This document shows positions 57,818 through 64,000 of a stretch of DNA of 64,000 nt, piece by piece. Position 1 is the stretch's first letter. Every line of letters starts with the position of its first letter. A program made the translations under genes and the position numbers. The notes beneath the pieces were generated by a model, which saw only the letters and a list, made by a program, of their open reading frames with translations, was not told the DNA's origin and did not search any database. Source of the DNA: Burkholderiales bacterium (lineage in GTDB: Bacteria; Pseudomonadota; Gammaproteobacteria; Burkholderiales; Casimicrobiaceae); assembly GCA_015075645.1 (NCBI GenBank), contig JABTUF010000007.1, forward strand, positions 62,001 through 126,000, given 5' to 3'.

Positions 57818-58391
57818 CACGATGGACGCGGCGTCGCCGGGGGCCGGGTACGCGCGCGGCGTGGTGCCGCTCGCCCTGCCCGAGTGCCCGATCGAGCAGG
57901 TGATCCGCGCCCGCGATGCGTCCACGCGCTCCGCGCTGCACGAGGAGGCTCGCGCTCGCCCCGCGCGTCTCGCGGACGCGTGGCTCATCGCGGACGCCGA
58001 AGGGGTGCGCGCCATCGCGCGGTCGGAGGGCGCGCTGCGTCCGTTCGTCGCCGGCATCGTCGAACGGCACGGCGCAGCCGTCGTCGTCGGCGCGCCGCGC
58101 GTGCGCTACTCGCACCGGCCGACGCTCTCCGAGCCGTGGATGCGCATCACCGCCTCGGGGCCGTCGGGGTTGCTGCCGCTCATCCTGCGCGATCTCGACC
58201 GCAGGAAGGGCCGCACGCTGCGCATCGACGACCACGGCGGCCCGTTCGCGCTCGAAGCGGAGGCTCCGCTCGCGAACCTGCTGGGCTACGCGGACTGGCT
58301 CGATGAACTGTGCGAGGGTCGCGCCGACCTCGCGATGCGGCTCGTGCGCTATGCGGCCGTCGACGTCGATCCGGGACCGGAAGCCGCGTGA
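57807..58391 (+). CDS. stand-alone protein with EF-G domain V-like C terminus
   Basis: 194 aa. The N-terminal 90 residues are not recognised. From about residue 100, EPWMRITASGPSGLLPLILRDLDRRKGRTLRIDDHGG and AEAPLANLLGYADWLDELCEGRADLAMRLVRY follow the layout of EF-G domain V (initial Glu-Pro, R-x-G turn, GY and GR motifs). No GTPase domain is present. It overlaps the Rnk-like gene by 11 bp; a GTG at 57795 is an alternative start. It could bind the ribosome, but no such role is known. Confidence 0.65.
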   Translation: MRTDTMDAASPGAGYARGVVPLALPECPIEQVIRARDASTRSALHEEARARPARLADAWLIADAEGVRAIARSEGALRPFVAGIVERHGAAVVVGAPRVRYSHRPTLSEPWMRITASGPSGLLPLILRDLDRRKGRTLRIDDHGGPFALEAEAPLANLLGYADWLDELCEGRADLAMRLVRYAAVDVDPGPEAA

Positions 58392-58430
58392 CCGCCCGCC
58401 GGAACCGGCGCGCGTGCGGATGGCGCGCGT

Positions 58431-58886
58431 TCAGCGCGCGCGGATCGCGTCGCCGCCGGCAGGCGCGCCCGCGCTGACTCCGCCCGTCGCGGCGACGACG
58501 GCCGCAGGCTCGTTCGCCTGCCGCGCGAGCAACGCGCGGGCCTCGTCCTGGAACGAGCGCCAGGATTTCTCCCACTGGCCGTCGCGCGGCTTCGTGCTGG
58601 CGATCTTCAGGAGCAGAGCGCGCAACGCGGCCGTTTCGGCGCGCGCTGCTTCGGTCCGCGCTTCCGCCTCGGCGAGTTCCGAGGCGTAGACGAGTTCGAC
58701 CTTCCGGTCGCGGCACACGCCGATGCAGTTCTGCGGTCCCTCGAGACGGCCGCAGCCGACGCACTGCCAGGCTTTCAGCGTCTCGATGGCGATTGCTCCG
58801 TGGTGCCCCTGTCCGGGACATTCTAGGCGCGCAGCGGCACGACCGCGCATCGCGAGCTTGACTTCGGTCAAGCTCCGGCCCGCCAC
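58431..58886 (-). CDS. zinc-ribbon/coiled-coil hypothetical protein
   Basis: 151 aa. A cysteine-rich region CPGQGH...CVGCGRLEGPQNCIGVCRDRK (about residues 23-62) suggests a zinc or Fe-S site; a coiled coil of about 45 residues (ELAEAEARTEAARAETAALRALL) follows, then a low-complexity tail. The start is uncertain between the ATGs at 58886 and twelve codons downstream. Not recognised. Confidence 0.6.
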   Translation of the reverse strand: MAGRSLTEVKLAMRGRAAARLECPGQGHHGAIAIETLKAWQCVGCGRLEGPQNCIGVCRDRKVELVYASELAEAEARTEAARAETAALRALLLKIASTKPRDGQWEKSWRSFQDEARALLARQANEPAAVVAATGGVSAGAPAGGDAIRAR

Positions 58887-58901
58887 GCGCCGTCGGGCGC
58901 G

Positions 58902-59531
58902 CTACCGCCGCGTCATCCGCGTGAAGTCGCCGATGACCTTCTGCATGTGTTCGAGCGCGTTGCCGCCCGAACCGACGACGCCCTTCATCGCCTCGACCAC
59001 GTTCTGCATCGGGGCCATGTCCGGCAGCATCGCCATCGCGGCCTTCGCCTGCCGGACGCCGGGCATGCCCTCGGTCTGGTCCTCGATCAGCGCGAACACG
59101 CGCTTCTGCATCTCGGTGATGAGGTCGAACATCTCGCCCCAGTAGCGCATCGACTTCTCGAGCGCCTCCTGCGCGACGTCCTGGCCGGCGACCATCAGCG
59201 ACTGCGCGTCGCGCGCCTCGGCCGCGGATCGCGCCGCCTTCTTGCCGAACGCGCGCGCCTCCTCCTCGCCGGCGAACTGGAGCTTGCGGAGCTTCGTCGT
59301 GTTGTCGATCGCGGCGTTGATGACGTCGAGCGCCATCCGCGCATTGGCCTTGTAGAGCTCGATCGCCTGCTCGGGCGTGAGCAGGTTCACGACGCCCGAC
59401 AGGTCGCCGCTCTCGAGTCCCGGAGGCATCGCCGTGCCGCCACCCAGAGCCTTCTTCGCGGACGGACGGTGCTTCGCCTTGCGGCGGGGGGCGGCCTTCG
59501 GCGCGGCGGGTGCGGTGGCCTTGCGTGCCAT
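58902..59531 (-). CDS. phasin-family polyhydroxyalkanoate granule protein
   Basis: 209 aa. A basic N-terminal stretch rich in Ala, Lys and Pro (residues 1-30) precedes the helical phasin domain: TPEQAIELYKANARMALDVINAAIDNTTKLRKLQ and AQSLMVAGQDVAQEALEKSMRYWGEMFDL. Indicates storage of polyhydroxyalkanoate. No pha synthesis gene is adjacent. Confidence 0.85.
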   Translation of the reverse strand: MARKATAPAAPKAAPRRKAKHRPSAKKALGGGTAMPPGLESGDLSGVVNLLTPEQAIELYKANARMALDVINAAIDNTTKLRKLQFAGEEEARAFGKKAARSAAEARDAQSLMVAGQDVAQEALEKSMRYWGEMFDLITEMQKRVFALIEDQTEGMPGVRQAKAAMAMLPDMAPMQNVVEAMKGVVGSGGNALEHMQKVIGDFTRMTRR

Positions 59532-59678
59532 GATCGGCTCCTCGGTTCGTCGGACGGGAACCCAGTTGACGCCATTCGCGTGGCAGCGTCAAGTCGGCGC
59601 CCTCCCGACGCCGACCAGTTGACCGCCCTGCACGTCGCGAGGCAGGATCGCCGGGCGTTCCCGACCCGTGTCCCGGAG

Positions 59679-60572
59679 ATGAACATGTTCACGTCCCTCA
59701 CGCGCGCGCTCGTCGCGTGCACCGCGCTCGCGCTCGGCGCGGCCTCGTTCGCCCAGACCCCCCCCACTCCTGCGTACTCGACGGCGAAGATCGCCGACAA
59801 CGTCTACGTGTTCCGCGCAGGCGGCTACCTGTCGATGTTCGTCGTCACGCCCGAGGGCGTCATCGTGACCGATCCGGTCGGATACGCCGACGCGAAGGCG
59901 CCCGCGGCGTACCTCGAGGAGATCCGCAAGATCACGCAGGCGCCGGTCAAGTACGTGATCTACAGCCACCACCACTACGATCATTCGACCGGGGCGAAGA
60001 TCTTCAAGGACCAGGGAGCGATCGTCGTTGCGCACCGCAACGCGCACCAGCGGCTCGCTGCGCTGCAGAACCGCGAAGTCGTGCTGCCCGACATGATCGT
60101 CGAGGACAGCGGCAGCTCGATCCTGCTCGGCGGCATGCGCGTCGACCTCCTGTGGGTCGGCGCCAACCACTCGGACAACACGCTGGTGATGCTGCTGCCG
60201 AAGGAGCGGATCCTCTACGCGGTCGACTGGCTGCCGATCCAGGGCGTGATGTACCGCGACATGCCGGACGGCTACATCCCGGACTGGTTCGCGGGCATCG
60301 ACCGCGTGCTCGCGATGGAGTGGGACCGGATGATCCCGGGACATCCCGGACCCGGCAACCGGCTGGGCACCAAGGACGACGTGCGCGCGCTGCGCAACTA
60401 CCTGGTCGACGTCTCGAACGCCGCGAAGCAGCTCGCCGCGGACCGGAAGTGCCTGAACGACGAGGCGATGCGGGGCGTCAAGCTGCCGAAGTACGAAGGC
60501 TGGAGCGGCTATCAGGCCTACCTGTTCGGCAACGTCGAGCGCTTCTGCGAGTACTGGTCGCGCGGAGTCTGA
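59679..60572 (+). CDS. secreted metallo-beta-lactamase-fold hydrolase
   Basis: 297 aa with a signal peptide (residues 1-26, AASFAQT). Metal motif YSHHHYDHSTG (H-x-H-x-D-H), then a histidine in VGANHSDNTL, aspartate in YAVDWLP and PGHPGPGN. Substrate unknown. The stop is directly followed by the next start. Confidence 0.88.
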   Translation: MNMFTSLTRALVACTALALGAASFAQTPPTPAYSTAKIADNVYVFRAGGYLSMFVVTPEGVIVTDPVGYADAKAPAAYLEEIRKITQAPVKYVIYSHHHYDHSTGAKIFKDQGAIVVAHRNAHQRLAALQNREVVLPDMIVEDSGSSILLGGMRVDLLWVGANHSDNTLVMLLPKERILYAVDWLPIQGVMYRDMPDGYIPDWFAGIDRVLAMEWDRMIPGHPGPGNRLGTKDDVRALRNYLVDVSNAAKQLAADRKCLNDEAMRGVKLPKYEGWSGYQAYLFGNVERFCEYWSRGV

Positions 60573-61748
60573 GTGGCCGGCCTGCGCGAGCGCTTCGGCC
60601 GCCCGTTGCGCCTCGCGATCCTCGGCGGCGGACCGTCGTCGTGGATCGGCCACATGCACCGCAGCGCCGCGGAGCTCGACGGCTGGTGGCGCATCGCGGG
60701 CGGCGTGTTCTCCGCGGACGCGGCGCGCTCGCGCGAGGCCGGCGCCGCGCTGGGCTTCGACCACGCGCGCTGCTACGGCACGATCGGCGAACTGATCGAA
60801 CGGGAGCGTGCTCGCGCCGACCCGATCGAAGCGGTCGCGATCATGACGCCGAACGACACGCACCACGCGCTCGCGGCGGCCGCGCTCGACGCCGGCATCG
60901 ACGTCGTCTGCGACAAGCCGGTCACGCACGACGCGGCGCAGGCGCGCGACCTCGCGGCGCGCGCGACGCGACACGGCCGGCTCGTCGCGATCACGCATGG
61001 CTACGCGGCCTACCCGATGACCCGCTACGCGCGCCATCTCGCGGGCGAAGGCGCGCTCGGCGCGCTGCGCTACGTTCAGGTCGAGTACGTCCAGTCGGGA
61101 CTCGCGACACGGATCGAGGACGGTCCGCGCAACGCGCGTCTCGACTGGCTCCTCGATCCCGCGCGAAGCGGCCTCGCGCTGGTCATGAGCGCGATCGGCT
61201 GCCACGCGCAGCATCTCGCTTCGTTCGTCGTGAACCGGCGCGTCGCGAGCGTCTGCGCCGACGTGCTCTCGGTCGTGCCGGGCCGCCGCGTCGTCGACAC
61301 CGTGTCCGCGCTGCTGCGCTTCGAGGGCGGGCTCGCCGGAACGTTCACCGCGTTCCAGGCGGCGGCGGGAAGCGAGAACGACATCCGCCTTCGCGTCTAC
61401 GGCGAGAAGGGCATGCTCGAGTGGACGCACCGCGAATGCTCGTACTTGCGCGTCGCGATGCACAACGAAGGCCCGCGCGTCGTGGGGCGCGGCGATGCCG
61501 GATTGCCTCCCGGGATTGCGGCGCTGGGGCGCGCGCCCCGCGGCCACCCCGAGGGCCTGCGCGAGGCGTTCGCGAACATCTACGCGGAGGTCGCTCAGGA
61601 GCGGATGGCGCGCTCGCTCGGCGAGCGCGTGCCGGCATTCGTCTATCCGCGCATCGAGGACGGCGTGCACACGATGGCGTTCATCGAGGCCTGCGTCGCG
61701 TCGAACGGGCGGTGGGTCGAAGTCGGTCAGGAGTCAGTTGACAGTTGA
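60573..61748 (+). CDS. Gfo/Idh/MocA-family dehydrogenase ending in repeat
   Basis: 391 aa from GTG 60573. NAD-binding LAILGGGPSSWIGHMHRSA, then MTPNDTHHALAAAALDAGIDVVCDKPVTHD (the EKP-like motif as DKP) and an oxidoreductase C-terminal domain. The last residues (GQESVDS) and stop codon come from the dispersed repeat at 61726. Likely acts on a sugar or inositol derivative. Confidence 0.88.
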   Translation: MAGLRERFGRPLRLAILGGGPSSWIGHMHRSAAELDGWWRIAGGVFSADAARSREAGAALGFDHARCYGTIGELIERERARADPIEAVAIMTPNDTHHALAAAALDAGIDVVCDKPVTHDAAQARDLAARATRHGRLVAITHGYAAYPMTRYARHLAGEGALGALRYVQVEYVQSGLATRIEDGPRNARLDWLLDPARSGLALVMSAIGCHAQHLASFVVNRRVASVCADVLSVVPGRRVVDTVSALLRFEGGLAGTFTAFQAAAGSENDIRLRVYGEKGMLEWTHRECSYLRVAMHNEGPRVVGRGDAGLPPGIAALGRAPRGHPEGLREAFANIYAEVAQERMARSLGERVPAFVYPRIEDGVHTMAFIEACVASNGRWVEVGQESVDS

Positions 61749-61795
61749 CAGTGGCGCCGGAGATTCCGGTGGCGGCGCATCGAGCGCCGTTGCGA
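61726..61795 (-). repeat. dispersed repeat, copy 4 (reverse), overlaps gene 3' end
   Basis: Starts GTCAGGAGTCAGTTGACAG, continues TTGACAGTGGCGCCGGAG and the reverse core GGTGGCGGCGCATCGAGCGCC. It supplies the last codons and the stop of the Gfo/Idh/MocA gene. It faces copy 5 as an inverted pair about 150 bp apart. Confidence 0.8.
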
Positions 61796-61944
61796 GGGCC
61801 CCGTGGGTCCGACGGATGGATACGGACCGGCCACCGCCATGCAGCCAACTTGCAAACGTCAACTGGCTCCTGCCTCGCGGTTCGGAATCGCGGATGGCAG
61901 AGCTTGGCGAGCGACGGCTGCAGGCCGAATCCTGATCCGACACA

Positions 61945-62043
61945 AACCTCGCAACCGCGCTCGATGCGCGGCCACCGGAGACTCCGGCGCCACTGTCAAC
62001 TGTCAACTGTCAACTGCCAACTGTCAACTGTCAACTGACCCCT
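61945..62043 (+). repeat. dispersed repeat, copy 5, with six heptamers
   Basis: The core GCTCGATGCGCGGCCACCGG and ACTCCGGCGCCAC is followed by six tandem heptamers TGTCAAC (one TGCCAAC) from 61994 to 62035. It supplies the last codons and stop of the convergent thioesterase gene. Confidence 0.8.
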
Positions 62044-62457
62044 GCGCGCCTTCTCCGCGACCCTCGCGTCGAACCGCTCGCGCAGGATCACGACGCGCTC
62101 GTGCGTGCCGCGCGCGATGAGGTCGATGCCGTCGTCGGCCTCGACTTCGAACGACAGTTTCCGGCCCTCGACGCGCACGAGCTTCGCGCGCGCGGTCAGC
62201 ACGAGGCCGGGCGGCGTCGCCGCCTCGTGGCTCACGTTCACGTGCGTGCCGACGGTCTGCTCGCGCGGCCAATCGAGGTGCGGCTTCGCGAGGAGCAGCG
62301 CGCACCATTCGAGGAAGCCGACGAGATAGCCGGTCGCGAGCACCGACGGCATCGCCCGGAAGTCCTCCGACTCCGGATAGAGCGCCGGCACCATCTTGGA
62401 TTCGGTCGCGACGAAGCGCAGTTCGTGCCCGAGCCCGGCCTTCAGCGTGTCCTTCAC
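61996..62457 (-). CDS. thioesterase-family hotdog protein with repeat-encoded tail
   Basis: 153 aa from GTG 62457; resembles fluoroacetyl-CoA thioesterase-like proteins (LGHELRFVATESKMVPAL; VLATGYLVGFLEWCALLL; TVGTHVNVSHEAATPPG). Catalytic candidates are E in FLEWC and H in VSHEAA. The C-terminal 14 residues (GQLTVDSWQLTVDS) come from the heptamer repeat and replace an ordinary end. Confidence 0.82.
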   Translation of the reverse strand: MKDTLKAGLGHELRFVATESKMVPALYPESEDFRAMPSVLATGYLVGFLEWCALLLAKPHLDWPREQTVGTHVNVSHEAATPPGLVLTARAKLVRVEGRKLSFEVEADDGIDLIARGTHERVVILRERFDARVAEKARRGQLTVDSWQLTVDS

Positions 62458-62545
62458 GTGCGGCTCCCGATGACGCGATCGCGCGAGCATACCGGAGCCA
62501 CGTCGCCGGCGCCGCCGCGCCGGTTGCCTCGGGACGGGGCGGGCG

Positions 62546-63325
62546 TCAGCGTTTCACGCCGGGCGCGACGATCGTCACCCGCGACGGCTTCGACGGAACG
62601 GGCGGTGGCGGAGGCGGCGGCAACCACGCATCGCGGAACAGGAGCACGAGGCGCACGAACTCCCGCGTCTCGGGATACGGCGGGATGCCGCCGTAGCGGT
62701 CGACGATCCCTTCGCCCGCGTTGTACGCGGCGAGCGCGCGTTCGAGGTCCCCGGCATAGCGCGCGAGGAGTTCCTTCAGGTAGCGCGTGCCGACGCGCAG
62801 GTTGATCGCCGGCTCGCCGAGCTTGTCGGCGACCGTGCGCGTCGCGTCGCCGGTCACGCCGTAGCGCTCGCCGGTGTCGGGCAGCACCTGCATCAGGCCG
62901 ACCGCGCCCTTCGCCGACACGACGGCGGGATCGTAGCCGGACTCGACCGCGATCACCGCCTTCACGAGCGCCGCGTCGAGCCCGTTCGCGCGCGCGCTTT
63001 GCGCCACGAGCGTCTCGAAGCGTGCGACGTTCGGGTGGCCGTGGACGCGCTGCCACAGCGGCTCGCCGACGAGGCGATCGGCGGGCGCAGACCCGGGCGG
63101 CGGGGCCGGCACCGGATCGAGGCTCGAGCGCCCCTTGAAGAAGAGTCGGTAACGCGGATCGCGTTGCTCGGTCGCGAAATGCGCCTGGCCGCTCTCGTCG
63201 ACGTAGCCCCACAGGTCGGCACAAGCGTTCGCGGCGCAGGCGAGCGCCGCGAGGGCGAGCGCGGCCCGCCATCGGCGCACCGGCGGCGTCGATCGACTCG
63301 TCGCGGGTCGGGACGGGCATCGCAT
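62546..63325 (-). CDS. lytic transglycosylase (SLT family)
   Basis: 259 aa. A signal-like helix (residues 19-36) ends near a cysteine. A DUF4124-like segment (DLWGYVDESGQAHFATEQ) precedes the SLT domain: VKAVIAVESGYDPAVVSAKGAVGLMQVLPDT with catalytic E, then AAYNAGEGIVDRYGGIPPYPETREFVRLVL. It cleaves peptidoglycan glycan strands in the periplasm. C-terminal end is proline-rich. Confidence 0.9.
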   Translation of the reverse strand: MRCPSRPATSRSTPPVRRWRAALALAALACAANACADLWGYVDESGQAHFATEQRDPRYRLFFKGRSSLDPVPAPPPGSAPADRLVGEPLWQRVHGHPNVARFETLVAQSARANGLDAALVKAVIAVESGYDPAVVSAKGAVGLMQVLPDTGERYGVTGDATRTVADKLGEPAINLRVGTRYLKELLARYAGDLERALAAYNAGEGIVDRYGGIPPYPETREFVRLVLLFRDAWLPPPPPPPVPSKPSRVTIVAPGVKR

Positions 63326-63380
63326 CGCACCGGATTCTTGCCGGGCGCGCGACCCCGACGCAATCGGGCGGGGCCGGGGG

Positions 63381-63416
63381 TTGACGGGCGCCTGGCACCG
63401 TCTATACTTACGGTAA
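63381..63416 (+). promoter_or_regulatory. lexA promoter with overlapping palindrome
   Basis: TTGACG (63381-63386), a 16-bp spacer and TATACT (63403-63408) form a strong promoter before lexA. The palindrome TTACGGTAA (63408-63416) overlaps the -10 end and start site and is a candidate LexA box of non-E. coli type. No CTGT-N8-ACAG site is seen. Confidence 0.55.
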
Positions 63417-63439
63417 CCGGATATCCATACGGCTTTTCG

Positions 63440-64000
63440 ATGCCCTTCCCCCGCCCCGCTGCCCGCCGTCCGTTCGCGCACCTCGCCGGCGACGCCGCGC
63501 CCGAACTGCCGCGCCTCACCGCGCGGCAGCAGCAGATCCTCGACTGGATCCGCACCCACATCGAGACGGCCGGCATGCCGCCCACGCGCGCGGAGATCGC
63601 CGCGGGGCTGGGCTTCTCGACCGCGAGTTCGGCGGAGGACCACCTGCAGGCGCTCGCGAAGAAGGGCGCGATCGAACTGAAGCCCGGAGCATCGCGCGGC
63701 TTGAGGCTGCGCGATTTTCCGGGGATGCCGGTGCAGGGCACGCTGCCGCTCGTGGGCCGCGTCGCCGCCGGCCACCCGATCCTCGCGGCCGAGCACATCG
63801 AGGGCCGCTACCGCGTCGACCCCGCGCTGTTCTCGCCCGCGGCCGACTTCCTGCTGCGCGTGCGCGGCGCCTCCATGCAGGACGCGGGCATCCTCGACGG
63901 CGACCTCCTCGCGGTCCACAAGACCGCGGAGGCGCGCTCCGGCCAGATCGTCGTCGCGCGCCTCGGTGACGAGGTCACCGTCAAGCGCCTGAAGCGCCGC
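63440..64000 (+). CDS. lexA: LexA repressor, truncated by window end
   Basis: 187 residues visible. Winged-helix domain (LTARQQQILDWIRTHIETAGMPPTRAEIAAGLGF), cleavage-type region GRVAAGHPILAAEHIEG, catalytic serine in RGASMQDAGILDGDLL and lysine in DEVTVKRLKRR. It is the SOS repressor. An N-terminal extension of about 25 residues precedes the usual LexA start, so a shorter start is possible. Confidence 0.93.
   Translation, partial: MPFPRPAARRPFAHLAGDAAPELPRLTARQQQILDWIRTHIETAGMPPTRAEIAAGLGFSTASSAEDHLQALAKKGAIELKPGASRGLRLRDFPGMPVQGTLPLVGRVAAGHPILAAEHIEGRYRVDPALFSPAADFLLRVRGASMQDAGILDGDLLAVHKTAEARSGQIVVARLGDEVTVKRLKRR

Noticed and set aside
59589..61670. 693-codon minus-strand frame
   Set aside because: Antisense to the hydrolase and dehydrogenase genes; composition is typical of a GC-driven shadow.

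Overview
The window is about 70% GC, gene-dense DNA from a proteobacterium. A betaproteobacterium is the best guess, from the phasin, the fused MnhAB antiporter, the NsrR/DUF2249 locus and the style of IspG and LexA; the sequence alone does not settle this. The organism is almost certainly a chemolithotrophic sulfur oxidiser. The centre of the window (20375-34152, minus strand) is one continuous reverse-dissimilatory sulfite reductase operon in the order dsrA-B-E-F-H-C-M-K-L-J-O-P-N, then a DsrC paralogue, dsrR and a siroheme methyltransferase. DsrEFH and DsrL are present and no DsrD is seen, which marks the oxidative direction.

Left part. 121-6112 is a six-gene Mnh/Mrp Na+/H+ antiporter operon with a fused A-B subunit. 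6179-8181 is an NsrR repressor divergent from DUF2249, ferredoxin-reductase-like and DUF2249 genes, with two NsrR-like boxes around the promoter. 8198-8553 is a hairpin-rich repeat cluster. ispG (8687) has its last codons replaced by an IS630-family insertion (9892-10998). A tRNA-Leu(UAA), a DHA2 MFS pump, a CMD-Rieske fusion, a tandem USP, a small membrane protein with a TauE-type exporter, a phosphoesterase, ATP sulfurylase (sat) and a NarX/NarL-like two-component pair follow, leading into the dsr operon.

Right part. From 34475 rightward lies a less familiar accessory sulfur region. It holds a short protein next to an orphan Cas6/Cmx6-like RAMP protein, a double TusA, a helical unknown, a TauD-like dioxygenase, a ferredoxin-FNR protein, a LexA-fold protein without protease lysine, and three conserved unknowns. 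A minus-strand TusA-DsrE2-FadL operon is followed by a plus-strand block (44192-52324): DsrE, TusA, an SQR-like flavoprotein, DUF1641, a split YeeE/YedE thiosulfate-type transporter, TusA, three tiny membrane proteins, a cysteine-less double rhodanese, a DsrE/F/H-like trio, an active-type rhodanese and a cytochrome c. Together these could import sulfur, carry it as persulfide on TusA/DsrE/DsrC, oxidise it at DsrAB and release sulfite, with Sat able to make ATP if an APS reductase is encoded elsewhere; none is in this window.

The last 12 kb is more ordinary: a ribose-type sugar ABC transporter with FGGY kinase, a GreA/Rnk-like protein beside a stand-alone EF-G domain V-like protein, a phasin, a metallo-beta-lactamase-fold hydrolase, a Gfo/Idh/MocA dehydrogenase, a thioesterase, a lytic transglycosylase and the start of lexA. 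A dispersed repeat with heptamer arrays occurs five times in the window; an inverted pair of it forms the 3' ends of the dehydrogenase and thioesterase genes.
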